Of a stretch of DNA of 25,010 nt, positions 6,096 to 14,819 are shown piece after piece. The notes under the pieces were generated by a model. That model saw only the letters and a list, made by a program, of their open reading frames with translations, was not told the origin of the DNA and did not search any database. The DNA lies in the NCBI RefSeq assembly GCF_014803895.1, contig NZ_JAAVAU010000019.1, positions 1 through 25,010 on the forward strand, read 5' to 3'. Within the stretch, counting starts at the first letter, position 1, and each line of letters begins with the position of its first letter. The DNA comes from Lactobacillus sp. Its GTDB lineage: Bacteria; Bacillota; Bacilli; Lactobacillales; Lactobacillaceae. Made by a program: the position numbers and the translations under genes.

Positions 6096-7442
6096 TTATT
6101 TCTTTTCCAATACACTCACTCCTTCAACATGCGGAGTTTGTGGGAACATATCAACCGGATCAATAGAGCTAAAATCGTAGCCTTTTTCTTGGAATAATTG
6201 TAAATCGCGCACCATAGTGGCAGGATTACATGAAATATAAACAATCTTCTTCGGTGCAGTTTTTACAGCTGCATCAATAAATTCTGGAGTTAATCCCTTT
6301 CTTGGAGGATCCACAAAAATCACGTCAGTCTTCAAGCCATCAGCTGCCCATTGGGGCATTACTTCTTCAGCTTTACCAACTACATATTTAGCATTGGTGA
6401 TACCGTTTAAACGAGCATTATTATTAGCATCATCAACTGCAGGCTTAACAACTTCCATCCCACGAACTTCCTTAACGTGCTTTGCCACAGAAAGTCCAAT
6501 TGTACCGATACCAGAATATGCATCAATTACTACGTCATCTGGCTTTAAATCAGCTTTTTCAATTGCCAAATTATAAAGGCGTGGAGTTTGCAAAGAATTT
6601 ATTTGGAAGAAACTTTGTGGTGAAATTTTAAACTTAACATCACCAATCTTATCAATAATATAATCATTTCCCCAAAGAAGATAATCTTTTTTACCTAAAA
6701 TTACATTAGTCTTTTGCGGATTATGATTCAAAATAACACTAGTTACATCATCAATTTTACTTATTTCTTGGGTAATTTTCTTAAGTTGAGGAAAATCCTT
6801 GTGAAGGGTAATTAGAATTACCATAATCTCACCAGTGGCTTTAGAACGACGTACATCAAGATAACGAACTTCTCCCTTATGATGAATCTCATCATAGGCT
6901 GGAACATGATTTTTTCTTAAAATATCGCGTACTGCCACTAACACACGGTCAATTTCAGGATCAGTTGTAAAAAAATTAGTTAACGGTACTAAATCATGTG
7001 AATGCCGTCTAAAAAAGCCAATCTCCAATTTTCCCTTAATATTTCTTACTGGAACTTGCGCTTTATTACGATATCCTACTTCTTCTGGACTGGTTAAAGT
7101 CTGTTCAACTTTAATATCATCTAGATGAGATTTTTGAAGTAAATTAACTACTTGTTGATGTTTAAATTCAAGCTGCTTATCATACTTAACGTGAGCAAGA
7201 GAAGCCAACCCAGTTTGAACCCATTGGCGTAGTTTCACATTAATTCTATCAGGACTCTCTTTTTTTATCTTTTCTATTTTTGCAAATGCAAAATTCTTTT
7301 TCACTTTTAAAATTTTTGCGCTAACAATTTCTCCTGGAAGAGCGTTAGTAACAAAAATAGTTAAACCATCAAGATGCGCTACCCCCATAGCTTCATATGA
7401 AAGATCGGTAATTTCTAAGTCAACAATTTGATTTTTTTGCAT
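6096..7442 (-). CDS. rlmD: 23S rRNA (uracil-C5)-methyltransferase RlmD/RlmCD
   Basis: A 448-residue SAM-dependent methyltransferase making m5U in 23S rRNA (U1939, and in Gram-positives often U747 too). It has an N-terminal TRAM RNA-binding domain (about residues 1-60), a central RNA-recognition part, and a C-terminal Rossmann MTase with DAYSGIGTIGLS (SAM binding), VDPPRKGL and the catalytic cysteine in YISCNP. That cysteine is the only one in the protein: the four cysteines that hold a 4Fe-4S cluster in E. coli RumA are absent, and QWVQTGLASLAHVKY stands where CxxxxxCxxC is expected. The ATG at 7442 follows AAAAGGGA. Own promoter and terminator. Confidence 0.93.
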   Translation of the reverse strand: MQKNQIVDLEITDLSYEAMGVAHLDGLTIFVTNALPGEIVSAKILKVKKNFAFAKIEKIKKESPDRINVKLRQWVQTGLASLAHVKYDKQLEFKHQQVVNLLQKSHLDDIKVEQTLTSPEEVGYRNKAQVPVRNIKGKLEIGFFRRHSHDLVPLTNFFTTDPEIDRVLVAVRDILRKNHVPAYDEIHHKGEVRYLDVRRSKATGEIMVILITLHKDFPQLKKITQEISKIDDVTSVILNHNPQKTNVILGKKDYLLWGNDYIIDKIGDVKFKISPQSFFQINSLQTPRLYNLAIEKADLKPDDVVIDAYSGIGTIGLSVAKHVKEVRGMEVVKPAVDDANNNARLNGITNAKYVVGKAEEVMPQWAADGLKTDVIFVDPPRKGLTPEFIDAAVKTAPKKIVYISCNPATMVRDLQLFQEKGYDFSSIDPVDMFPQTPHVEGVSVLEKK

Positions 7443-7480
7443 GGTTATTTCCCTTTTAAAAAATATTATTCTAATAATTA

Positions 7481-7509
7481 ATTATAACAAGAAAATATAA
7501 GTTTTTCAG
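7481..7509 (-). promoter_or_regulatory. Promoter of rlmD
   Basis: On the minus strand CTGAAA (7504-7509), 17 bp, then a perfect TATAAT (7481-7486), 38 bp ahead of the start codon. It is back to back with the nhaC promoter. Confidence 0.7.
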
Positions 7510-7518
7510 ATTAACCCA

Positions 7519-7547
7519 TTGACACATTTTTTTAACCTTGCTATCAT
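7519..7547 (+). promoter_or_regulatory. Promoter of the T-box/nhaC unit
   Basis: A perfect -35 TTGACA (7519-7524), 17 bp, then TATCAT (7542-7547) predicts a start near 7554, just ahead of the T-box leader. Confidence 0.85.
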
Positions 7548-7554
7548 TGTTTGC

Positions 7555-7770
7555 AACAAAACGTCATAGTAGGTGCTTCGTTAAGCGTCAGAGAGCTGGT
7601 GGTAGGTGCGAACCAGTCAGGCGAAGTAGATGAATTACAGCGTTATCACATTATTAGGCCCTAGTCAGTGCCTTTATCACCTGATATGAGTGTGAGTTAT
7701 TTTTCACTAAGTTGGGTGGTACCACGATATTATTCGTCCCGTTGATTTTTATTAATCAGCGGGATTTTTT
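7555..7770 (+). promoter_or_regulatory. T-box leader controlling the NhaC transporter
   Basis: A tRNA-sensing riboswitch. Conserved parts in order: AGTA of the specifier loop (7568-7571), AGAGAG (7590-7595), a distal stem-loop ctggt...accag with its GGTAGGTGCGA loop, the T-box GGGTGGTACCACG (7714-7726), and a terminator (7738-7747 with 7754-7763, then six Ts). Uncharged tRNA would pair with the specifier and with TGGT in the T-box bulge, favouring the antiterminator. The variable T fits a tRNA with discriminator A. The specifier lies in GAATTACA (7632-7639); TAC (Tyr, 7636-7638) is my preferred reading, with ATT (Ile) and TTA (Leu) as alternatives in other registers. Confidence 0.92.
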
Positions 7771-7790
7771 GTTAGGAGAATTATTTTATT

Positions 7791-9167
7791 ATGAAAAAGA
7801 AAGTTGGTTTTGCTGAGGCTGTGGCTATTTTAGTCATCCTCCTAGGAATTTTAGGTATCTCAGTTATTAAATTTGGACTTTCACCAGAAGTTCCTGTTTT
7901 ATTCACTGTTTGTCTATTAGTATTTTGGGCGAAATTCCGCGGTGCTTCTTGGGAAGAAATTCAAAACGGAATTAAAGAAGGCATCGGAGTTGCAATCATT
8001 CCTATTTTTATCTTTATTTTAATCGGTGCCTTAATTGGTTTATGGATAAAAGCTGGTATTATTCCTTCAATCATGGTGCTAGGTTTTAAAATAATTAATG
8101 CTCAATTCTTTGTACCATCAGTATTTGTGGTTTGTTCAATAATCGGAATTGCAATCGGTAGTGGTTTTACTACAATTTCTACTGTTGGGATTGCCCTATT
8201 CGGGATTGGTGTAAGTATGAATCTTAACCCGGCACTTCTTGCTGGCGCAATTATTTCTGGGGCAGTTTTTGGTGACAAAATGTCTCCTTTATCTGATTCT
8301 ACCAACCTTTCCTCCGCCGTTGCTGAAAGTGAGTTATTTTCTCATATAAAAAATATGATGTGGTCAACTATTCCAGCTTTCTTTGTTTCCCTTTTCTTAT
8401 TCTGGCTTTTAGGGAATAGTGGAAAAATGGATATTAGTAAAATTCAACACACTTCACATATCTTACAATCTAACTTTTCAATTAGTTGGTGGGCTATTTT
8501 ACCAATTATCTTAATGATCATATGTGCGTGGAAAAAAGTTCCTGCAATACCCACATTATTCTTAAATATTACGTTAACCATAGTAATGATTTTTATTCAA
8601 ACTCCACACGAATCACTTCAAAGCTTAACAAATTTAATTATGAATGGCTTTATTGCTAAGACTAGCGATAACTCTGTTAATGCATTACTTACTCGCGGTG
8701 GTATTTCAAGCATGATGGGCACAGTAGCATTAATTATTTCCACCTTATCCTTAGGAGGATTATTAATGAAGTTTAACGTAGTTCAAAATGCTATGGAACC
8801 TCTGGTTGAAAAACTTAAAACTCCTGGTCGTTTAATTACTATTACTATTCTTTCAGGAATATGTATTAACTTATTTGTTGGAGAACAATACCTCTCAGTT
8901 ATCCTTCCTGGTCGTGCTTTTAAACCAGCTTATGACAAAATTAAGTTATCGCCACTAGCTCTAAGTCGTGTTCTTGAAGATGGAGGTAGTGTTATAAATT
9001 ATCTAATTCCATGGGGAGTTGCTGGATCCTTTGCTGCTTCTACCCTAGGCGTTCCAGTCCTTACTTTTCTCCCATTTGCTTTCTTTAGCTTACTCTCACC
9101 AGTCTTTTCAATTTTTTCAGGACTAACAGGAATTGGCCTAAAATGGGCGAAAGATAAGACAAAATAA
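7791..9167 (+). CDS. NhaC-family Na+/H+ antiporter-like transporter, probable amino acid (tyrosine?) transporter
   Basis: A 458-residue membrane protein with about 11-12 helices and the NhaC family hallmark GDKMSPLSDSTNLS at residues 161-174, preceded by a conserved glycine-rich helix GIAIGSGFTTISTVG. Founding members exchange Na+ and H+. Here control by a T-box means transcription rises when a particular tRNA is uncharged, which makes sense for uptake of an amino acid rather than ion homeostasis. Tyrosine is my best guess from the specifier and from what I recall of T-box surveys linking this family to tyrosine; not proven. The ATG at 7791 follows AGGAG at a rather long spacing. Divergent from rlmD. 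Confidence 0.9.
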   Translation: MKKKVGFAEAVAILVILLGILGISVIKFGLSPEVPVLFTVCLLVFWAKFRGASWEEIQNGIKEGIGVAIIPIFIFILIGALIGLWIKAGIIPSIMVLGFKIINAQFFVPSVFVVCSIIGIAIGSGFTTISTVGIALFGIGVSMNLNPALLAGAIISGAVFGDKMSPLSDSTNLSSAVAESELFSHIKNMMWSTIPAFFVSLFLFWLLGNSGKMDISKIQHTSHILQSNFSISWWAILPIILMIICAWKKVPAIPTLFLNITLTIVMIFIQTPHESLQSLTNLIMNGFIAKTSDNSVNALLTRGGISSMMGTVALIISTLSLGGLLMKFNVVQNAMEPLVEKLKTPGRLITITILSGICINLFVGEQYLSVILPGRAFKPAYDKIKLSPLALSRVLEDGGSVINYLIPWGVAGSFAASTLGVPVLTFLPFAFFSLLSPVFSIFSGLTGIGLKWAKDKTK

Positions 9168-9227
9168 TTTTTTTAACTTATAATAAACCAGTAAGTTTAT
9201 TTATTATAGAAAGAGGGAAATAGATAA

Positions 9228-9935
9228 GTGGATAATTTTGAACCTCAACGTCGTCATGTTGTCGATATTAGTGGATTAAATAGTTTCCTAACTAGAATGT
9301 ACGGTATGATGACTTTAGCAGTACTAGTTTCTGCAATTAGTGCTTACTTAACAATGACCGTTTTTAGAGTACAAGTATTAACCTTTTTTGCTAATCATCA
9401 AGCATTAACTTGGGTTGTCTTGATCGTTCCTATTTTTTTAGCATTAGGTATCAGTTTTAGAGCTACTCGAAATCCCGTTGCAAGTTTTGTAATGTTGATG
9501 ATCTTATCAATTATTTATGGTATTGAATTTGCATTGATTGCGGGTGCCTATACTCGTGCTAATATAGCTTCTGCCTTCTTCTCAACAGCAGCTGTATTTA
9601 TTACAATGGCTGTAATTGGTACAATGACTAAAAAGAATTTAAATAATCTTGGTTCCTATGCATCTGCTGCATTAATTGGGTTAATTGTAGCCATGATTAT
9701 CAATATGTTCTTAAAGAATCCAATGGTTTCTTATGTCTTTTCATTCATTGCAGTGATTATCTTTACAATTTTAACTGCTTGGGATGCTCAAAAGATGAAA
9801 CAAATTTATCTTCAATATGGTGATGATGTTTCTACTAATGGATTAGCAGTAGCTGGGGCCTTACAGCTTTACTTAGATTTTGTAAACCTATTCTTACAAT
9901 TCTTACAAATTTTTGGCTTTAGCAACCGCGATTAA
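9228..9935 (+). CDS. Bax inhibitor-1/YccA family membrane protein
   Basis: A 235-residue, seven-helix membrane protein of the BI-1 (UPF0005, TMBIM) family. After a short polar N-terminus come the first helix (around MYGMMTLAVLVSAISAYLT), several more hydrophobic segments, and the conserved cytoplasmic motif TAWDAQKMKQIY before the last re-entrant helix. The bacterial homologue YetJ is a pH-dependent calcium leak channel and E. coli YccA binds FtsH; which role applies here is unknown. It begins with GTG at 9228, supported by AGAGGGA upstream and by the family-like N-terminus. It lies 60 bp after nhaC and ends in a strong terminator. It may be partly co-transcribed with nhaC; only a weak AT-rich hairpin separates them. 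Confidence 0.9.
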   Translation: MDNFEPQRRHVVDISGLNSFLTRMYGMMTLAVLVSAISAYLTMTVFRVQVLTFFANHQALTWVVLIVPIFLALGISFRATRNPVASFVMLMILSIIYGIEFALIAGAYTRANIASAFFSTAAVFITMAVIGTMTKKNLNNLGSYASAALIGLIVAMIINMFLKNPMVSYVFSFIAVIIFTILTAWDAQKMKQIYLQYGDDVSTNGLAVAGALQLYLDFVNLFLQFLQIFGFSNRD

Positions 9936-9943
9936 TATTTTAT

Positions 9944-9976
9944 AAAAAAGAGGACCATAAACTGGTCCTCTTTTTT
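9944..9976. terminator. Bidirectional terminator between the convergent BI-1 and TMEM175 genes
   Basis: A 14-bp perfect stem (9944-9957 with 9963-9976) with 5-nt loop, GC-rich in the middle and A/T tracts at both feet. The TMEM175 stop codon overlaps its foot. Confidence 0.93.
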
Positions 9977-10649
9977 ATCTAACTCCACGATTACGTGTAG
10001 GTGCAATCAAAGAAACTAGCGGAATCATTAAATATAAAATCATTGCAATATTTGGCTTATAGAAAGATAAAATAATCAAAAATATATTAATTATTATTAT
10101 TGAAATGACTCTCCATGCAGAATGTCTCATTAAAACTATACTCATGACCAACGAATCTTTAAATTCAGATTTAGATCCAAAATACTCAACTGCAATCTTT
10201 AATAACTGGGCAATTAAAGATACCACACCATAATTAATCATTGCAAAAGTTGAATGCTCTTTCATAATCCATTCTGTCATTACTGGAAAAAGAGCCAAAT
10301 CTACTAAAAAGAGCATATCCAAAATTACCGTAATTTTAGTTGGTTTTCTTACAAAATAAGAAAAAGAAATATGTAAATCATACCAAAAGTCACCAATAAT
10401 AAAGAACGTAATTAAAAACACTACTATATCTGCTAAAAATTTTTCATAATGAACCTCATTAACAGGCGGTTTAATCTCTAAAACAATAACTGTCATAATA
10501 ATAGCAATAACTGCATCATTAAAAGCTTGTAAATGTTCGCTTAATTTAGCAGGTTCTTCTTTTTGTCTTTTGATCATTTTTTCTCTCATTTGATCAAGCT
10601 CTTCTTTTTCCTGAGCAGTTAGATTAAATCTATTCTTTTTTTCTTTCAT
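9975..10649 (-). CDS. TMEM175 (DUF1211) family membrane protein, putative K+ channel
   Basis: About 224 residues: a charged N-terminal helix (1-36, rich in K/E/R) followed by six membrane segments. The first segment carries the family motif region as HLQAFNDAVIAI (H39, F43, N44, D45), where canonical members have RxxxFSD; Arg and Ser are replaced here. Bacterial TMEM175 proteins are tetrameric potassium channels. I start at the ATG 10647-10649 because GGAGG sits seven bases upstream; an in-frame ATG at 10685 would add 12 residues, lies inside the dagK terminator hairpin and has no ribosome binding site. No clear own promoter is seen, so read-through from dagK is possible. Confidence 0.85.
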   Translation of the reverse strand: MKEKKNRFNLTAQEKEELDQMREKMIKRQKEEPAKLSEHLQAFNDAVIAIIMTVIVLEIKPPVNEVHYEKFLADIVVFLITFFIIGDFWYDLHISFSYFVRKPTKITVILDMLFLVDLALFPVMTEWIMKEHSTFAMINYGVVSLIAQLLKIAVEYFGSKSEFKDSLVMSIVLMRHSAWRVISIIIINIFLIILSFYKPNIAMILYLMIPLVSLIAPTRNRGVR

Positions 10650-10662
10650 TTTTCCTCCAAAT

Positions 10663-10700
10663 AAAAAGGGTATCACAATATTCAATGTGATACCCTTTTT
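10663..10700. terminator. Terminator at the end of the pcrA-to-dagK operon
   Basis: A 15-bp perfect stem (10663-10677 with 10686-10700) and 8-nt loop with A- and T-tracts at the two feet, three bases after the dagK stop codon. It could work in both directions. Confidence 0.85.
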
Positions 10701-10703
10701 TGA

Positions 10704-11612
10704 TTAACCAACGTAAAACTCAATATGTTGTTGTAAATTTTTAAAATCAATTGGTAAGTAACCACCAATTTCGCCATCCAGATTAACTGGAATTTCTTTT
10801 TTCGAGTCATCTAAAACTTCTACCTTTAAGGTTTTAGTTTTAGTGTAGATAATTTTAGGTTCATTAACATGTTTTCCGTTTAAGGCCATAGCCATTAAGC
10901 GTAAGACATCTACTGGATTAGCAGTTTTTACAACAATCAATTGAAACAATCCGTCTGATAATTCGGCATCTGGCATAATTTGTTCAAATCCACCAATGGA
11001 ATTAGTCATACCCAATAAAAACATGGATAACTCTCCCTCATAGACACCTTCATCATAGGTTAAACGCATTTTATGACTACTAATACGTGGAAGCATTTCT
11101 GCTCCCTTTAACAAATATGCACTATAACCTAAAATAGACTTCAATTCTGATGGAACACCATATGTAAGTTCAGTCATTGAGCCACTTGCTGCAATATTCA
11201 TAAAATATTTATCTCCAGCAAGCCCAATATCCATCTTTCTAGTTTTACCTTTAAGAATAACTTTAGCTGCATCAACTAAATCATCACGCGGAATTTTTAA
11301 AGCACGCGCAAAATCATTAGTGGTACCCGCAGGAATAACAGCTAATTTAGGTCTCTTTTCAAGAGGAGCTACCCCATTAACAACTTCACTAATCGTACCG
11401 TCACCACCGGCTCCGACGATTAAATCAAATCCATCCAAAGCACAGCGCGTAGCTTCTTTTTGAGCTGACAATGGCTCTGGAGTAGTTTGATAGGCACTGG
11501 CTTCAAAACCTGCTTGTTCTAATATGTTTAAAATTCCTGCCACACTCCCAAGCATTTGCTCGTGCCCAGATACAGGATTATAGATCAATCGTGCTCTCTT
11601 TGTCATTGCCAT
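10704..11612 (-). CDS. dagK: Diacylglycerol kinase (DagK/YegS lipid kinase family)
   Basis: A 302-residue soluble lipid kinase of the DAGK_cat family. It phosphorylates diacylglycerol left over from lipoteichoic acid synthesis to phosphatidic acid, returning it to phospholipid synthesis. ARLIYNPVSGHEQM at the N-terminus and the nucleotide-binding GGDGT (residues 69-73) followed by ISEVVNGV are the family marks. The C-terminal beta domain includes VNLDGE. Two starts are possible: ATG at 11612 or ATG at 11606, two codons on; AGAAAGG upstream has better spacing to the second. It is the last gene of the housekeeping operon, 19 bp after gatB, as usual in lactobacilli. Confidence 0.92.
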   Translation of the reverse strand: MAMTKRARLIYNPVSGHEQMLGSVAGILNILEQAGFEASAYQTTPEPLSAQKEATRCALDGFDLIVGAGGDGTISEVVNGVAPLEKRPKLAVIPAGTTNDFARALKIPRDDLVDAAKVILKGKTRKMDIGLAGDKYFMNIAASGSMTELTYGVPSELKSILGYSAYLLKGAEMLPRISSHKMRLTYDEGVYEGELSMFLLGMTNSIGGFEQIMPDAELSDGLFQLIVVKTANPVDVLRLMAMALNGKHVNEPKIIYTKTKTLKVEVLDDSKKEIPVNLDGEIGGYLPIDFKNLQQHIEFYVG

Positions 11613-11631
11613 CTCACCTTTCTTTTAACGA

Positions 11632-13062
11632 TTAACGACTTTGTAATTCTTTATTTAATAATTGGTTAACAACCTTAGGGTTAGCCTTACCACGAGTTTG
11701 TTTCATAATTTGCCCCACTAAGAAACCAATAGCTCTATCTTTACCATTTTTGAAATCTTCAACAGATTGTGGGTTATTATCAACAACTTCAGTAACCATA
11801 GGTCCTAAAATAGAAAGATCTGATAATTGAACCATACCCTTTTCTTCAACATACTTCTTAGGATCAGTTCCATTTTCAATACTTTCTTGGAAAACTTTTT
11901 TAGCAATCTTAGATGAAATAGTACCGTCTTTAATCATCTTAATAATTTCTGCTAAGTTTGCTGGGGTTAATTTAATTTCAGTAATATCAACTTGCTTTTC
12001 ATTTAAGTAACCATTGATTTGGGTATTTAACCAGTTAGCAGCAAGTTTGGCATCTCCACCAGCTTTTACAGTTTCATCATAGAAATCACTAGATTCCTTG
12101 GTCTGTAAAATAACATCTGCATCATATTCCTTGATACCATAATCATTTACATAACGTTTACGACGGTCAAATGGTGATTCAGGTAAACTAGCAGCAATTT
12201 CATCAATCCATTCTTGGCTGATATGATCAGGCGCAATATCTGGCTCTGGGAAGTAACGATAATCTGCATCGCCTTCTTTAACACGTTCCAAAACAGTCTT
12301 ACCAGTAGCTTCATCAAAACGACGAGTAGAAAGTTGCACACGTCCACCAGAAAGCAAAACTTGTTGTTGACGTTGTTCTTCATAAGCAAGTGAACGACGT
12401 ACGTGGTCAAATGAGTTTAAGTTTTTCATTTCCACTTTAGTACCAAGCTCTTTTTGACCTGCGGGACGAATAGAAATATTGGTATCTACACGCATGGAAC
12501 CTTCTTCCATCTTAACGTCTGAAGCACCAGTGAATTGAACAATTTGGCGAAGTTTAGTTAAATAAGCATAAGCTTCTTCAGGATCTTCCATATCTGGTTC
12601 AGAAACAACTTCTAGAAGTGGTACACCTTGACGGTTTAAGTCAACGTAAGAATAACCGTTAGCACCGTGAGTATTTTTACCAGCATCTTCTTCGATGTGC
12701 ATTTCGTGGATACCAATACGTTTCTTCTTACCATGAACTTCCACTTCAATGTAACCATCTCGCGCAAGTGGTTGGAAGAATTGAGTAATCTGGTAAGCCT
12801 TTGGGTTATCAGGATAGAAATAGTTCTTACGGTCAAAGTGGGTAGTTGGCAAGATATGTGAGTGAGTTGCTAAGGCTACCATAATCCCTAAACGATAAAC
12901 ATCCTTATTAACCATTGGTAAGACACCAGGCATAGCCCAATCAATCACGTTAGTTTCTGTGTTAGCAGGTGCACCGTAACTTACTGGTGATGGAGAGAAA
13001 ATCTTACTCTTGGTCTTTAATTCGAAGTGGACTTCAAGTCCGATAGTCGATTTAAAATTCAT
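11632..13062 (-). CDS. gatB: Asp-tRNA(Asn)/Glu-tRNA(Gln) amidotransferase subunit B
   Basis: A 476-residue subunit of the GatCAB transamidosome. It binds the misacylated tRNA and activates Glu/Asp with ATP so that ammonia from GatA turns it into Gln/Asn on the tRNA. The N-terminus has the signature [11 protein letters not shown], and the family pattern [17 protein letters not shown] follows in the kinase-like cradle domain. The C-terminal third is the helical plus tail (YqeY-like) tRNA-binding region, ending in a run around [17 protein letters not shown]. Full length. The ATG at 13062 comes three bases after the gatA stop codon, and its GGAGG lies inside the gatA end, so translation is likely coupled. 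Confidence 0.97.
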   Translation of the reverse strand: MNFKSTIGLEVHFELKTKSKIFSPSPVSYGAPANTETNVIDWAMPGVLPMVNKDVYRLGIMVALATHSHILPTTHFDRKNYFYPDNPKAYQITQFFQPLARDGYIEVEVHGKKKRIGIHEMHIEEDAGKNTHGANGYSYVDLNRQGVPLLEVVSEPDMEDPEEAYAYLTKLRQIVQFTGASDVKMEEGSMRVDTNISIRPAGQKELGTKVEMKNLNSFDHVRRSLAYEEQRQQQVLLSGGRVQLSTRRFDEATGKTVLERVKEGDADYRYFPEPDIAPDHISQEWIDEIAASLPESPFDRRKRYVNDYGIKEYDADVILQTKESSDFYDETVKAGGDAKLAANWLNTQINGYLNEKQVDITEIKLTPANLAEIIKMIKDGTISSKIAKKVFQESIENGTDPKKYVEEKGMVQLSDLSILGPMVTEVVDNNPQSVEDFKNGKDRAIGFLVGQIMKQTRGKANPKVVNQLLNKELQSR

Positions 13063-13065
13063 TAA

Positions 13066-14505
13066 TTAATCCTCCAATCCAGCTGGTTTCTTTTCATAGA
13101 ACTTGTTTTTACGTTCAATAAAGTCAGCAACTTGGAAGATGCTTTCTTCATCAAATCGTTTAGCCATAATTTGGAAACCAACAGGCATCCCATCTACAAG
13201 ACCAGCTGGAACACTTGCTGCTGGAATACCAGCCATATTAGCTGAAATAGTCAAGATATCATTTGCATACATCTTAAGTGGGTCTTTAATAGAAGAACCA
13301 ATCTTGAATGCAGGTGTTGGAGTAGTTGGTCCAACAATAACATCATTATCTTCAAAAATCTTATCAAAATCTTGGCAGATTAAAGTTCTAACTTTAGCTG
13401 CTTGTCTGAAGAAACGATCATATGATCCGGCAGATAAAGCAAATGAACCTAGCATAATACGACGCTTAACTTCATCACCAAAGCCTTCACTTCTTGATTT
13501 AACGTAAACATCAAGTAAGTTCTTAGTATCCTTAGCACGGTAACCATAACGAATACCATCATAACGTTGTAAGTTTGAGGAAGCTTCACTAGAAGCAATA
13601 ATGTAGTAATCTGGAACAACATATTTAGTATGTGGCAAGTTTACCTTGTTGATGATTGCACCATTATCTTCCAAGATTTTAATTTGTTCGTTAATTAAAT
13701 CCTTAACTTCAGGTTCAATTCCTTCACCAAAATATTCTTCCGGAACAGCTACACGAAGACCCTTAACATCTTTGCCTAAAGCTTTAGTAAAATCAGGTAC
13801 TTTTCGAGTTGAAACAGTTGAATCATGATCATCTGCACCCGCAATTACGTTCAAGATTTTAGCTGAGTCTGCAACACGCTTAGTCATAACACCAATTTGA
13901 TCAAGTGATGATGCAAATGCAATCAGCCCCCAACGTGATACACGTCCATATGTTGGCTTAATACCGAAAATACCATTAAATGCTGCTGGTTGTCTTACAG
14001 AACCACCAGTATCAGAACCTAAAGCTGCCACAACTTCACCACCAGCCACTGCTGCTGCAGAACCACCAGATGAACCACCAGTAACTTTAGTTAAATCCCA
14101 AGGATTTTTAGGAGCACCGTAATATGAATTTTCACTAGATGATCCCATTGCAAATTCATCCATATTTGCCTTGGATACAATGGTCATTTGAGCTTTCTTA
14201 AGCTTAGAAATTACAGTTGCATCATAAACAGGCATATAGTTATCAAGAATGTGACTAGCAGCTGTTGTCTTAATACCGTTAGTAATGATGTTATCCTTAA
14301 TTGCAATTGGAATACCGGCTAATTCATTAGATAAATCTAAATCTTCAGCAGGTTTTGCATCATCAACAATAGTAATCATTGCATTAAGCTTAGGTTCTAA
14401 CTCCTTAATAGTCTTTAAAGTATCTTGAGTTAATTCTTCAGCTGTAATGTCACCATCTTTTAATTTTTTATGTAATGATTCAATATTTTCATTTAAGTAA
14501 TTCAT
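13066..14505 (-). CDS. gatA: Asp-tRNA(Asn)/Glu-tRNA(Gln) amidotransferase subunit A
   Basis: A 479-residue amidase-signature enzyme, the glutaminase of GatCAB; it frees ammonia from glutamine and channels it to GatB. The Ser-cisSer-Lys triad is visible: K70 in AIKDNI, S145 in GGSSGGS and S169 in [10 protein letters not shown]. The spacing of 75 and 24 residues equals that of the S. aureus enzyme (K79, S154, S178). The ATG at 14505 overlaps the gatC stop codon by one base (TAATG), giving translational coupling. The gene lies in the order gatC-gatA-gatB as in most Firmicutes. Confidence 0.97.
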   Translation of the reverse strand: MNYLNENIESLHKKLKDGDITAEELTQDTLKTIKELEPKLNAMITIVDDAKPAEDLDLSNELAGIPIAIKDNIITNGIKTTAASHILDNYMPVYDATVISKLKKAQMTIVSKANMDEFAMGSSSENSYYGAPKNPWDLTKVTGGSSGGSAAAVAGGEVVAALGSDTGGSVRQPAAFNGIFGIKPTYGRVSRWGLIAFASSLDQIGVMTKRVADSAKILNVIAGADDHDSTVSTRKVPDFTKALGKDVKGLRVAVPEEYFGEGIEPEVKDLINEQIKILEDNGAIINKVNLPHTKYVVPDYYIIASSEASSNLQRYDGIRYGYRAKDTKNLLDVYVKSRSEGFGDEVKRRIMLGSFALSAGSYDRFFRQAAKVRTLICQDFDKIFEDNDVIVGPTTPTPAFKIGSSIKDPLKMYANDILTISANMAGIPAASVPAGLVDGMPVGFQIMAKRFDEESIFQVADFIERKNKFYEKKPAGLED

Positions 14506-14807
14506 TAGGCATTATCATCCTTATCAATAATCACTGGAACCTTAATGAAGCCATCTACCTTTTCTGGAACATTCTTCATTAATTCTTCCTTACTTTCCCA
14601 ATGTTCAGGTTTGTCTTCTCTGAAGACAGTATCACGATCTACTACTTGAACAGTTTCTGGAACATCAGTAGTATCAACTTCACCTAATTGGTCAGCCATG
14701 TTGATAATATCGCCCATTTGCTTTGTAAATTTATCTAACTCTTCATCACTAAATGCAAGTCTAGATAACTTAGCAACGTGAGTAATCGTATCCTTGGTAA
14801 TCTCCAC
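14505..14807 (-). CDS. gatC: Asp-tRNA(Asn)/Glu-tRNA(Gln) amidotransferase subunit C
   Basis: A 100-residue subunit that wraps around the GatA-GatB interface and stabilises the complex. The N-terminal [14 protein letters not shown] helix and the C-terminal belt ending in [11 protein letters not shown] fit the family. It starts with GTG (14805-14807), with a strong AGGAGGG seven bases upstream; no nearby ATG fits. It begins 12 bp after camS and overlaps gatA by one base. Confidence 0.95.
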   Translation of the reverse strand: MEITKDTITHVAKLSRLAFSDEELDKFTKQMGDIINMADQLGEVDTTDVPETVQVVDRDTVFREDKPEHWESKEELMKNVPEKVDGFIKVPVIIDKDDNA

Positions 14808-14819
14808 TATTAAACCCTC

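Noticed and set aside
10650..10685. Longer TMEM175 start (ATG at 10685)
   Set aside because: It lies in the dagK terminator hairpin and has no ribosome binding site, while the ATG at 10649 has a strong GGAGG.
12147..12861. Several open frames on both strands inside gatB
   Set aside because: They are out-of-frame shadows of the well-conserved gatB gene, with no domains or start signals.
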